From the NCBI GenBank assembly GCA_016930735.1, contig JAFGGF010000464.1, forward strand, positions 1 to 22,488: a stretch of DNA of 22,488 nt, given 5' to 3'. This stretch comes from Prolixibacteraceae bacterium. Its GTDB lineage: Bacteria > Bacteroidota > Bacteroidia > Bacteroidales > Prolixibacteraceae. Of this stretch, positions 15,801 to 22,488 are shown one piece after another. The notes beneath the pieces are model-generated. The model was not told where the DNA came from, searched no databases, and worked only from the letters and a program-made list of their open reading frames with translations. The first letter of the stretch is position 1. Each line of letters begins with the position of its first letter. A program made the translations under genes and the position numbers.

Positions 15801-16119
15801 TCATAATATTATAGAAGATTTCGAATCGCCCGAACGCACCGACGGCAGGCAGGTGCCGGGAATTGAAGTGATAAACCGGCACACTACCGATGTAAAACCA
15901 CGCGACCTGACTTCCGTTAATATCGATTACAAACAAATGGGTGTTGGAGGTGATAACAGCTGGGGTGCTCAAACACATCCGGAATACAGGCTGACTGAAA
16001 AAGAATACAGTTATTCATTTATAATGAAACCTGTAATTGATATTACAAATTTGAGCGAGGAAGGAAGAACCGGAATTAAATCCAGGAATTTACAGTTCTG
16101 GCTTCACCGGGAGTTTTGA
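12880..16119 (+). CDS. lacZ: Glycoside hydrolase family 2 beta-galactosidase, lipoprotein-type
   Basis: The 1079-residue protein has the full LacZ layout: sugar-binding jelly roll (about 70-237), Ig-like domain (245-352), TIM barrel (354-650), a second beta domain (about 655-740) and the small-chain beta-sandwich (about 770-1075). The acid/base is E481 in SLGNEAGNG; the nucleophile is E544 in QCEYAHAMGNS, which matches LacZ closely; NIESHGMG (433-440) is also kept. The N-terminus is a signal peptide ending in FQAC, so C18 is probably lipidated and the enzyme anchored in the periplasm or outer membrane. It hydrolyses terminal beta-galactosides; the exact glycan is unknown. It stands alone, without SusCD, and ends at a strong terminator. 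Confidence 0.93.
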   Translation: MQKSIIPVLLVTFIFQACVSKYENVPWKDEATPPWQTQDVFQINKEEPGAHFIPYLNKENAQKEDWQASSLVQSLNGIWKFHLANNPSERPYWFFKDNYDIRDWDQLEVPSNWEVNGFDYPIYVNVDYPHEKKPPVIQDFYNPVGSYKRTFKIPSDWEGKEIYLRFGAVSSAMNVWVNEKYVGYSEDSKTPATFNISPLLKKGKNTLAVEVFRWSDASYLEDQDFWRLSGITRDVYLLARNKQHIRDYKIKQGLDENYTNGVFGLDIEIRNLQDNQAVVSIEAELLDGEDAVKSFSEKVDAKNGISTVSFSEIIPSVKQWSAENPNLYELIMTLKDEGGNVLELIRQDVGFRTSEVKDGHFLINGKYVYLKGVNLHEHHDVKGHVVDKETILKDIKTMKEHNINAVRTSHYPEPELWYEMCNKYGLYLVDEANIESHGMGYGRESLAKDSTWKAAHLYRTKNMFERDKNQPSVIIWSLGNEAGNGVNFYATYDYLKSVDKIRPVQYERSGLDYNTDIFCPMYAPIEYLERYAKSDPDRPLIQCEYAHAMGNSVGNLQDYWDTYEKYDALQGGFIWDWVDQGLLTEDENGEKFWAYGGDFGPDTVPSDGNFCLNGLVNPDREPKPQLLEVKKVYQYISFIPSDLKNGEIIIRNKYAFTNLSEYNFSWNITGDGEVLFSGTLNNIQAEPGEQVAVKIDYDIDPEPGVEYFMNLNAMLKNSKGLLEKGTMLAAEQFELPVYKSPVIIESTKFPPVAFEDSDEKVTVKGDDFSFVFNKIDGIIASFNKGGKELIKSGPIPNFWRAPIDNDYGNGLYRKNEVWRDAGKDREVVDVSVNQDAPNTVQISVLFELVNKEGEKIGDYSSIYTIYGSGDVQVDNHFKMKEGLPEILKMGMNLEMPRSFDRMTWLGRGPQESYWDRKTSAFVGLYSGSVADQYWAYLRPQENGNKTDVRWMAITDNEGSGLLFKGSQLLSVSAHHNIIEDFESPERTDGRQVPGIEVINRHTTDVKPRDLTSVNIDYKQMGVGGDNSWGAQTHPEYRLTEKEYSYSFIMKPVIDITNLSEEGRTGIKSRNLQFWLHREF

Positions 16120-16140
16120 AAATATTTAAGATAAAAACTG

Positions 16141-16175
16141 AATCCCGTAAAATTACTTTGCGGGATTTTTTATGT
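16141..16175 (+). terminator. Rho-independent terminator after the beta-galactosidase
   Basis: An 11-bp stem, AATCCCGTAAA with TTTGCGGGATT (one G.U pair), closes a five-base loop (16152-16156) and is followed by TTTTAT. It starts 21 bases after the stop codon. Confidence 0.85.
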
Positions 16176-16235
16176 TTTCTGTAAAAAGTTTCGGATTTAA
16201 ATGCTTTAACTTTAAAACAATTTTAAAATTGAAGG

Positions 16236-17522
16236 ATGAACTATTCTTTTAAAAACGGGATAGAATTTGCCCGAAGCCTGGATCATAATGACCTACTGAA
16301 AGAATTCAGGAATGAGTTTTTTATAGCTGACAAAAATATAATCTATCTGGATGGAAATTCACTGGGCAGGTTGACTCTTAAATCTGAAAAACAACTTTTA
16401 AAAACAATTAAAAGTGAATGGGGCGAAAACCTCATTGAAAGCTGGAATAAAATCTGGTATTCAAAACCTCTTGAAACCGGAAATAAAATAGCACAAATAA
16501 TAGGTGCCTCTCCCGGAGAAGTAATTGTAAGCGACAGCACTTCGGTTAATTTGTACAAGCTGGCTATGGCAGCACTTAAATTACAAAAAGAACGCAGTGA
16601 GATTGTCAGTGATGTGTTCAATTTTCCTACTGATTTATACATTTTGCAGGGAATAATCGGGAATTTGGGCAACAACCACAAACTGATCCTGGCTGAATCG
16701 AATGACGGAATTTCTATTGGATTGGAAAATCTGGAATCATTAATAACAGAAAAAACAGCCTTATTTGTTTTATCACATGTTGCTTTTAAAAGCTCATTTA
16801 AATACGATATTAAAAAAGTAACAGATATTGCACATAAAAAGGGGGCTCTGGTGTTGTGGGATTTAAGCCATTCGATTGGAGCGACCGAAATTGAATTAAA
16901 TAAATGGAATGTTGACCTTGCTGTTGGCTGTACCTACAAATACCTGAACGGAGGTCCCGGTTCACCGGCTTTTTTGTATATCAGAAAAGATTTACTGGAA
17001 AAACTGGATTCACCCATACAAGGCTGGTTTGGAGATTCAAAACCTTTTGCTTTTGACCTTGAGTATAACCCGGCAAAAGGTATCCTTAAATTTCTGACGG
17101 GTACTCCACCGGTTTTAAACCTGATGGCCATTGAACCGGCTTTGGATATTATCCTGAAAGCCGGAATAAAAAACATTAATGAAAAAAGCAAAAAACAGAG
17201 CGAATACCTTTTATTTCTAATCAAAAACGAATTACTGAATCTGGATTTTAAAATCGGATCGCCGGAAAACCCTGAAGACCGGGGTTCTCATATTTCGTTG
17301 CAGCATCGTGAAGCTTATCGGATTTGCCAGGCTTTGATCAACCCGGAAAATTCGCCTCTAAAAGTGATTCCCGATTTCAGGGAACCGGATAATATCAGGC
17401 TCGGGATTGCCCCACTTTATACAACTTTCGAAGAAATTTACCTTTCGGTAAAACGAATTAAAGAAATAGTTGAAAAGGAAGAATATAAAAAATACAGTTC
17501 TGTCAGAAATAAAGTAACCTGA
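16236..17522 (+). CDS. kynU: Kynureninase
   Basis: The 428-residue PLP enzyme (fold type I) cleaves L-kynurenine to anthranilate and alanine, or 3-hydroxykynurenine to 3-hydroxyanthranilate. Family marks are LDGNSLG (38-44), the FPTDLY motif (130-135), D209 in WDLSHS that pairs with the pyridine N, and the Schiff-base K235 in CTYKYLNGGPGSPAF. Length is normal. It is a single gene: no tryptophan dioxygenase, formamidase or kynurenine monooxygenase is beside it, so it may serve tryptophan breakdown or NAD synthesis with genes elsewhere. It starts 61 bases past the upstream terminator and converges on patB with six bases between stops. Confidence 0.95.
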   Translation: MNYSFKNGIEFARSLDHNDLLKEFRNEFFIADKNIIYLDGNSLGRLTLKSEKQLLKTIKSEWGENLIESWNKIWYSKPLETGNKIAQIIGASPGEVIVSDSTSVNLYKLAMAALKLQKERSEIVSDVFNFPTDLYILQGIIGNLGNNHKLILAESNDGISIGLENLESLITEKTALFVLSHVAFKSSFKYDIKKVTDIAHKKGALVLWDLSHSIGATEIELNKWNVDLAVGCTYKYLNGGPGSPAFLYIRKDLLEKLDSPIQGWFGDSKPFAFDLEYNPAKGILKFLTGTPPVLNLMAIEPALDIILKAGIKNINEKSKKQSEYLLFLIKNELLNLDFKIGSPENPEDRGSHISLQHREAYRICQALINPENSPLKVIPDFREPDNIRLGIAPLYTTFEEIYLSVKRIKEIVEKEEYKKYSSVRNKVT

Positions 17523-17528
17523 AAGGAT

Positions 17529-18704
17529 TTACAAATTTTTAAATGCATTCTTGATCCTCTCCAATCCTTCCTGTAAAATACTTTGCGGGCAACCAATATT
17601 GATACGCATCCAGCCATCGCCACCTGAGCCAAATTTTGCCCCGTTATTCAATCCAACATTTGCTTCCTGTGCTAAAAATGCGGAAAGTTCTTTGTCCTTC
17701 ATTCCATAATTTCTGAAATCGATCCATACAAGGTAAGTCCCTTCCGGTTTCATAACCCGGACTTCAGGTAATTCCTTTTTGAAAAAATTTTCGAGGAAGC
17801 GGTAATTTTTTTCAAGGTACTGAACCATTTCATCCACCCATTCGTCGCCAAAAGTGTAGGCAGCCTCCATTGCTACAGATCCGAAAATATTGCCCATTCC
17901 CAAATGGCCAACACCTGTGGTCCTTTCATAGCTCAGCCATTTGCGTTTATCGGGAATTATCAGGATAGATGATGCCAGCCCGGCAATATTGAAAGTTTTA
18001 CTCGGAGCCATGCACGTTACGGTGTTATCTGCAATTTCTTCCGAAAGTGATGCAACCGGCGTATGTTTAAATCCTGAAAAAGCCAGGTCGGAATGGATTT
18101 CATCCGAAAGGATCAGTATCTTGTTTTCGAGGCAGAATTGAGCCAGTTCCGTTAATTCATTTTTTGACCAGACCATGCCACCCGGATTTTGAGGATTGCA
18201 CAGCAACAAAATTTTTGTGTTTGAATCAACCTTCTTTTCCAGGTCTTTCAAATCGAAATAATATCGCCCGTTTTTTAATTTAAGGGGATTTTCGATCATT
18301 TTCCGGTCGGTACCTTTTACACTGTCGAAAAACGGGAAATATACCGGGGGCTGAACAACAACTCCTTCGCCGGGTTTTGAAAAGGATTCGATGGCATAGG
18401 TTATACCGGCAACAACTCCGGGGCTGAATGATATCCATCCCTTTTTAATTTCCCAGTTATGACGGCGTTTCATCCATCCGATGATTGCATTGTAATATGA
18501 ATCGTTTTTAAATGTGTACCCGTAAATTTCATGTTCAGCCCTTTTTTTTATGGCATCAACAATAAACGGGGGAGTCCTGAAATCCATGTCGGCAACCCAA
18601 AGCGGTAAAACATTTTTATTTCCGAAAATATGCTCCCGTGCATCCCACTTAATAGAGTTCGTCCCTTCCCTGCTAACGATTTCATCGAAATTGTAATTTG
18701 CCAT
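17529..18704 (-). CDS. patB: MalY/PatB-family PLP-dependent C-S lyase/aminotransferase
   Basis: The 391-residue fold type I PLP protein has LPLWVADMDF (33-42), CNPQNPGG (169-176), SDEIHSDL (200-207) and the Schiff-base K236 in APSKTFNIAG. All are typical of the MalY/PatB group, which cleaves cystathionine or cysteine S-conjugates to pyruvate, ammonia and a thiol. Some members act as aminotransferases, so the true substrate is open. It follows comB with five bases between, clearly in one operon. A role in sulfur metabolism would fit that pairing. Confidence 0.9.
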   Translation of the reverse strand: MANYNFDEIVSREGTNSIKWDAREHIFGNKNVLPLWVADMDFRTPPFIVDAIKKRAEHEIYGYTFKNDSYYNAIIGWMKRRHNWEIKKGWISFSPGVVAGITYAIESFSKPGEGVVVQPPVYFPFFDSVKGTDRKMIENPLKLKNGRYYFDLKDLEKKVDSNTKILLLCNPQNPGGMVWSKNELTELAQFCLENKILILSDEIHSDLAFSGFKHTPVASLSEEIADNTVTCMAPSKTFNIAGLASSILIIPDKRKWLSYERTTGVGHLGMGNIFGSVAMEAAYTFGDEWVDEMVQYLEKNYRFLENFFKKELPEVRVMKPEGTYLVWIDFRNYGMKDKELSAFLAQEANVGLNNGAKFGSGGDGWMRINIGCPQSILQEGLERIKNAFKNL

Positions 18705-18709
18705 AATTA

Positions 18710-19399
18710 TCAGATTAAAATTTTCCGAAGATAATTCATTTCATTTTTTTGTATAACTTTTAAAACAAAATCGAAACGGTTCAGATCAAGGCACAGGTGA
18801 AAATCGCTTTCGGGTGACCAGCTTTGTTTTTCTTTGTCGAAAAAACGTTTTCCGGAAGTTTCCCTGATTATTTCAACCATTTTCTCAAAATCATTGTTTT
18901 TTCCTTCCAGTTCGTTTTTTATAAATTCTGCACAAAAAGTATCTTCTTCGGTAGGATATTCACAGGCATAGCCCATACAAACCAGCGAAACATTGTTTGG
19001 ATTTTGTTTTCGGATGTATTTGACTATTGCACCTGCATTAACAAAACTTCCGGTAATAATTTCATCGGCATTTTTAGCATTTGTAATTCCCTGTGTGCCC
19101 GAACTGGTTGTATGAACTATAGTTTTACCTTTTAAATCGGCATTTAATAAATGTGACGGGGAGTTTCCGAAGTCAAAACCCGCAGGTTTTTGTTCGTTTC
19201 GTTCACCCACAAGAATAATATCTTTGTTTTGTTCTTTTAATTTGTATGCAAGTTCAATATCCCCCACAGGAATTATCCCAGAGACTCCCTTTGAACAGGC
19301 ATAACAGGCAGTTGAAAAAGCCCTGAAAACATCAATAATAACTGTTAATCCTTTTGCCTGCCGTGCGCCTACCAGAAGTTGTAGTATTTCAATAGTCAT
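18710..19399 (-). CDS. comB: 2-phosphosulfolactate phosphatase family protein
   Basis: From the ATG at 19399 the protein has 229 residues. A TTG 15 bases upstream falls inside a promoter-like element and is unlikely to be the start. Family marks are VIIDVFRAFSTA near 16-27, LVGERN and GFDFGNSPSH in the middle, TTSSGTQG near 91-98, GSFVNA, and EEDTFCAEF near 151-159. In archaea ComB removes phosphate from 2-phosphosulfolactate on the way to coenzyme M. Many bacteria without coenzyme M carry ComB, where sulfolactate or other phosphate esters may be the substrate. No comA or comC is in the window. It is first in a two-gene operon with patB. Confidence 0.88.
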   Translation of the reverse strand: MTIEILQLLVGARQAKGLTVIIDVFRAFSTACYACSKGVSGIIPVGDIELAYKLKEQNKDIILVGERNEQKPAGFDFGNSPSHLLNADLKGKTIVHTTSSGTQGITNAKNADEIITGSFVNAGAIVKYIRKQNPNNVSLVCMGYACEYPTEEDTFCAEFIKNELEGKNNDFEKMVEIIRETSGKRFFDKEKQSWSPESDFHLCLDLNRFDFVLKVIQKNEMNYLRKILI

Positions 19400-19411
19400 A
19401 ATGAAAAAGTG

Positions 19412-19419
19412 CAAAAATA
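19412..19419 (-). promoter_or_regulatory. Candidate -7 promoter element for comB-patB
   Basis: The - strand reads TATTTTTG (TAnnTTTG), ending 12 bases before the comB ATG. If used, the leader would be only a few bases long. No -33 match is seen, so this is weak. Confidence 0.3.
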
Positions 19420-19652
19420 GCTCATAATTATTTTTTGTTTATAACATGCTGGTTTTTATTTGAATTAAAAGTAAGTTAACATTGTAAATGGGATATTTTC
19501 ATATAAATATTTTATTCTATAATATCAATAAAGCATTCATTATAAACACATTGAAAGAATTTTTATTATTATCAGAGAAAAAATTTTGTTAAATTTAAAT
19601 TGATTTCACAAACTCTTAACATATGTTTTACAACAGGAAATTAGGTATTGTC

Positions 19653-19660
19653 TAAATTTG
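19653..19660 (+). promoter_or_regulatory. Candidate -7 promoter element for the secreted protein gene
   Basis: TAAATTTG matches the Bacteroidota -7 consensus; a T-rich TTTTAC lies about 20 bases upstream in the -33 region. The leader to the ATG at 19688 would be about 20 bases. The in-frame TTG at 19658 is part of this element, which argues against it as a start codon. The remaining divergent spacer (19400-19652) is AT-rich with nothing else recognisable. Confidence 0.5.
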
Positions 19661-19687
19661 TACTGTCTAATTATAACATTAAAAGAC

Positions 19688-19714
19688 ATGAAAACAATGA
19701 AAACAATGAAAACT
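19688..19714 (+). repeat. Three 9-bp repeats ATGAAAACA at the start codon
   Basis: ATGAAAACA, ATGAAAACA and ATGAAAACT follow one another in frame and give MKTMKTMKT, so three adjacent start codons exist. The third would give the most ordinary signal peptide (MKTLIVITAV). Copy number could change by slippage without breaking the frame. Confidence 0.85.
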
Positions 19715-20281
19715 TTGATCGTTATTACTGCGGTTGCTTTTGCAGCAATTGCATCTGCAGTTGAGAAACCTAAAATGAATGTGATTCCACTTGAAGCAGA
19801 TAAAGCAATTATTGCCTTATCGAATGCAACTCCTGCTTATTTTGAAATAAGCATTAACTCTGAAGCCGGAAATACGATTTATTACAAAGAATCGAAAAGT
19901 AAGATTACTGATTATAAAAAGATCTATGATTTTTCGGCATTAAACGACGGAAACTACGAGGTGTCTGTAAAAGTAAATGATACCAGGGTAAAAAGGGACA
20001 TTGAAATCAATCGTGGTAAAATTTATGTCGGTGATTCAAAGGTATCGTATGATCCGTTTGTATTGGTTGACAATGAAATCCTGAAAATTTCTTATCTGAA
20101 TTTTGACGAAGAAAATATTGCGTTGAAAATTTATGAAAACGGCGAAATGGTTTACCAATCGAAGTTAGGGAAAAAGTTTGCAATTAATGCAGGTTATGAT
20201 TTATCTAAACTACGCGCAGGAAATTATCAGGTAGTTCTTGAAGGAAATGATGAATTATATGCATTTTCATATATAAAGTAA
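19688..20281 (+). CDS. Small secreted beta-rich protein of unknown function
   Basis: The 197-residue product begins MKTMKTMKT and has a hydrophobic signal segment ending ASA, so it is exported, most likely to the periplasm. The mature part appears to be two beta-sandwich modules of about 80 residues each. Each holds a LNDGNYEV or LRAGNYQV turn, a pattern seen in Ig-like or T9SS-type beta domains. There is no C-terminal sorting signal and no Cys in the mature part. I do not recognise a named family. It is a single-gene unit with its own promoter-like element and terminator. Confidence 0.8.
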   Translation: MKTMKTMKTLIVITAVAFAAIASAVEKPKMNVIPLEADKAIIALSNATPAYFEISINSEAGNTIYYKESKSKITDYKKIYDFSALNDGNYEVSVKVNDTRVKRDIEINRGKIYVGDSKVSYDPFVLVDNEILKISYLNFDEENIALKIYENGEMVYQSKLGKKFAINAGYDLSKLRAGNYQVVLEGNDELYAFSYIK

Positions 20282-20300
20282 TATTACCGGATTTTTATAC

Positions 20301-20330
20301 AAAGGGTGGCCTTTAAGGCTGCCCTTTTTT
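20301..20330 (+). terminator. Rho-independent terminator after the secreted protein
   Basis: A 12-bp stem, AAAGGGTGGCCT with AGGCTGCCCTTT (two G.U pairs), has a three-base loop and a run of T. It begins 20 bases after the stop. Confidence 0.85.
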
Positions 20331-20474
20331 ATTTGTTTATGGGGGCAGTTGTAACATTTTTCAGTAAGCAGAATCAAATTTGCAGCGTCAGAAATCCATT
20401 TATTGTGAGTCATTCATTAAACTATTTTAACTCCTGTAAGTCCAAAGGAGTTGTTTAGAATAAAACTTAAAAAA

Positions 20475-21368
20475 GTGCACATAAAAATCGAAAACCTTAA
20501 TAAAATTTATAAGGGCGGCAATTATGCTTTAAAAAACCTGAACCTTGAAATTCCGAATGGCATGTTTGGCCTACTTGGGCCTAATGGCGCAGGGAAATCA
20601 ACCTTGATGAGGATTCTGGTAACCCTGATGAAACCTTCCAGTGGGAAAGTTACGGTGAATGAGTATGATTTAGCAAAAAACAGGAGGGAAATCAGGTCAA
20701 TGCTTGGTTATCTGCCTCAGGATTTCAGTTTTTTTTCAAAGCTGAAAACATATGAGTTCCTCGACTATACAGCCCGTCTGGCAGGAATGAAAAACGGTGC
20801 AGCTCGCAGGGCCGCTGTTGACCAGATGCTTGAAGAAGTGGGGCTGTTTGAGGCAAGAGACAGAAATGCAAATAAACTCTCAGGCGGTATGAAACGACGC
20901 CTTGGAATTGCTCAGGCTTTGATCAACGACCCCAAAATTATTATCGTGGATGAGCCAACCACAGGGCTGGACCCGGAGGAAAGAATCCGTTTCAGGAACC
21001 TTTTATCGACAATCAGTTCAAAAGATGTGATTATTATTCTTTCTACTCATATTGTTGGCGACATTTCCAGTACCTGCGATAATATGGCTTTGCTGAACCA
21101 GGGGAAACTGGCTTTTGCCGGTTCACCGGAAGAATTGATTAGAGAAGCAAAAGGCAATGTCTGGTTGATCAATGCAACTGAAACCGAATATCTTGAAATC
21201 AATGAAAAATATCCTGTAATTTCTACAATTCCGAGTGAAGGAGGTTGGGAAGTACAGGTTGTGGCAGACGAAATCAATGGTTACTATGGCAAACAAATTG
21301 AACCAAACCTTGAACACGCCTATGTGTATTTTATGGAGAACAAACTGAATCAATGGACTAAAGCCTGA
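20475..21368 (+). CDS. ABC transporter ATP-binding protein (ABC-2 type exporter)
   Basis: From the GTG at 20475 the protein has 297 residues and begins VHIKIENLNKIYKGG, the usual start of the fold. A TTG at 20451 gives eight more residues but sits directly against AAAGGAG (20444-20450), too close for that site to serve it. Walker A is GPNGAGKST, the Q-loop LPQDFSFF, the signature LSGGMKRR, Walker B IIIVDEPTTGLDPEE, and the H-loop STHIV. The C-terminal 75 residues are the extension common in exporter or resistance-type ATPases. The next gene, 21 bases downstream, encodes its membrane partner. The cargo is unknown. Confidence 0.9.
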   Translation: MHIKIENLNKIYKGGNYALKNLNLEIPNGMFGLLGPNGAGKSTLMRILVTLMKPSSGKVTVNEYDLAKNRREIRSMLGYLPQDFSFFSKLKTYEFLDYTARLAGMKNGAARRAAVDQMLEEVGLFEARDRNANKLSGGMKRRLGIAQALINDPKIIIVDEPTTGLDPEERIRFRNLLSTISSKDVIIILSTHIVGDISSTCDNMALLNQGKLAFAGSPEELIREAKGNVWLINATETEYLEINEKYPVISTIPSEGGWEVQVVADEINGYYGKQIEPNLEHAYVYFMENKLNQWTKA

Positions 21369-21388
21369 TAATTAAAACATTTAAAACA

Positions 21389-22488
21389 ATGATATCACTT
21401 CATAATATTTTATCGATAGCAAAGTACGAACGAAAAACCCTGTTGAGAAGTTGGTTTTTCAGGATTTTCAGCGGTCTTTCTATGCTTATCCTTTTCGGGA
21501 TGAATTTCGGGATGGTGATTGAAGGTGGCGGAGGCGAAGGTTGGGTGATAAAAGCCATTCCAAGCGCAATACCTTATTTTAACCTTTTAATACTCAATGT
21601 TGCCCAGGCTATTATTGCAGTTTTCCTGGCTTCCGATTTTTTAAAGCGGGATAAAAAACTCGATACAACAGAAGTTATTTATATGCGCGCCATGACCAAT
21701 GGTGAGTATGTTATCGGGAAAACCTGGGGTAACCTTCAGGTATTTTTGGTATTGAATGTACTCGTTGTTGCAATGGCGCTGATTTTTAACCTTTTGGCCG
21801 AAGGCACATATGTCGATTGGATTTCATATGCCATTTACCTTGTTTTGATAAGTATACCCACCCTGTTATTTATAATGGGGCTTTCGTTCCTGTTAATGAG
21901 CTTAATACGTAACCAGGCAATAACATTCGTATTAATTCTGGGATACATCGGAGTTACACTTTTTGTATTACAGGCTAAATACTATTATGTTTTTGATTAT
22001 ATGGCATTTAATATCCCTATGCTAAAATCAGGGATTATTGGTTTCGGGAACCTTGATCTGATTCTGAACCACAGGGGGATTTATTTTGCACTTGGTGTCG
22101 GATTTATTTTCCTGAGTATTTATCTTTTAAAAAGGCTTCCGCAATCGGAAAGTATGACTATATTTTCGCTTGTTTTCAGTGTTGTTTTTATTGTCGGGGG
22201 AGCTTACCTTGCTTACAATCATGTAAATCGGTTTAAAAATACTGCAAACATCCGGGCAGAAGCAATTGAGCTCAATAATAAATACGTAAAAGAAAAAACA
22301 CCTGATATTTCCTCGATTAATATTTCCCTTGACCACCAGGGAGAAAAAATTGCAGTTAATTCATCTATGCAATTAGTAAACAATACTAATTCAGAAATTC
22401 AGAAGCTGGTTTTGACATTAAATGATGGATTGAAAATATCAAGCCTTAAAGTAAACGGGAAGGAAACGCCCTTTTTAAGAGACCATCA
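21389..22488 (+). CDS. ABC-2 permease, probably fused to an M1 aminopeptidase domain; 3' end outside window
   Basis: The frame is open from ATG 21389 to the right edge (366 codons). It begins MISLHNILSIAKYERKTLLR, and the first 280 or so residues hold about seven hydrophobic segments, including SWFFRIFSGLSMLILFGM and the paired segments near nt 21744-21990. After the last membrane segment (about nt 22165-22215) comes a soluble stretch with PDISSINISLDHQGEKIAV and LVNNTNSEIQKLVLTLNDG. That resembles the N-terminal beta domain of M1 metallopeptidases. Bacteroidota have a known family of ABC permease/M1 aminopeptidase fusions with this design. The zinc motif HExxH would lie beyond the edge, so the fusion is inferred. 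Confidence 0.8.
   Translation, partial: MISLHNILSIAKYERKTLLRSWFFRIFSGLSMLILFGMNFGMVIEGGGGEGWVIKAIPSAIPYFNLLILNVAQAIIAVFLASDFLKRDKKLDTTEVIYMRAMTNGEYVIGKTWGNLQVFLVLNVLVVAMALIFNLLAEGTYVDWISYAIYLVLISIPTLLFIMGLSFLLMSLIRNQAITFVLILGYIGVTLFVLQAKYYYVFDYMAFNIPMLKSGIIGFGNLDLILNHRGIYFALGVGFIFLSIYLLKRLPQSESMTIFSLVFSVVFIVGGAYLAYNHVNRFKNTANIRAEAIELNNKYVKEKTPDISSINISLDHQGEKIAVNSSMQLVNNTNSEIQKLVLTLNDGLKISSLKVNGKETPFLRDH

Noticed and set aside
19658..19687. TTG start for the small secreted protein
   Set aside because: The TTG is part of the TAAATTTG promoter-like element, and the extension would put extra residues before a normal signal peptide.

Overview
The window reads as the chromosome of a Bacteroidota bacterium, probably of the Bacteroidales/Marinilabiliales kind. 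The signs are a type A sorting domain of the type IX secretion system (T9SS), a b558-type SdhCAB complex, weak Shine-Dalgarno sites, AT-rich spacers, and several matches to the Bacteroidota -7 promoter element TAnnTTTG. There are no rRNA, tRNA, CRISPR, integrase or transposase genes. No gene-free stretch exceeds about 290 bases.

Layout. Positions 1-1649 (+) are the 3' end of a giant secreted repeat protein cut by the left edge; it carries nine 141-bp units and a T9SS signal. A bidirectional terminator separates it from sdhCAB (5235 to 1744, - strand), the succinate dehydrogenase/fumarate reductase. Positions 9779 to 5431 (- strand) hold a four-gene corrinoid methyl-transfer cluster. It encodes a corrinoid carrier, an MtaA/UroD-type methyltransferase fused to two thioredoxin-like domains, a stand-alone homocysteine methyltransferase domain, and a CobW-family GTPase. 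Divergent from it are an AraC-family regulator and a GntP-family carboxylate permease (9904-12245, +). A small double zinc-ribbon protein (-) overlaps the permease stop codon.

Positions 12880-16119 (+) encode a lipoprotein-type family 2 beta-galactosidase with a tandem 9-bp repeat upstream. Kynureninase (16236-17522, +) converges on a comB-patB pair (19399 to 17529, -). A small secreted protein of unknown function follows (19688-20281, +). The window ends with an ABC ATPase and the start of its membrane partner, which probably belongs to the permease/M1-aminopeptidase fusion family and is cut by the right edge.

The most interesting region is the corrinoid cluster. The carrier would be methylated from an unknown substrate by the UroD-type enzyme, and the methyl group passed to homocysteine by the MetH-like domain, giving methionine. 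The two C-terminal thioredoxin-like domains, the loss of the usual His in the MtaA zinc motif, the altered CobW Cys motif, and the lack of a recognisable reductive activase make it unlike the methanol, methylamine and vanillate systems I know. The substrate cannot be read from the sequence. The adjacent AraC/GntP pair suggests a carboxylate or sugar acid, as an inference only.
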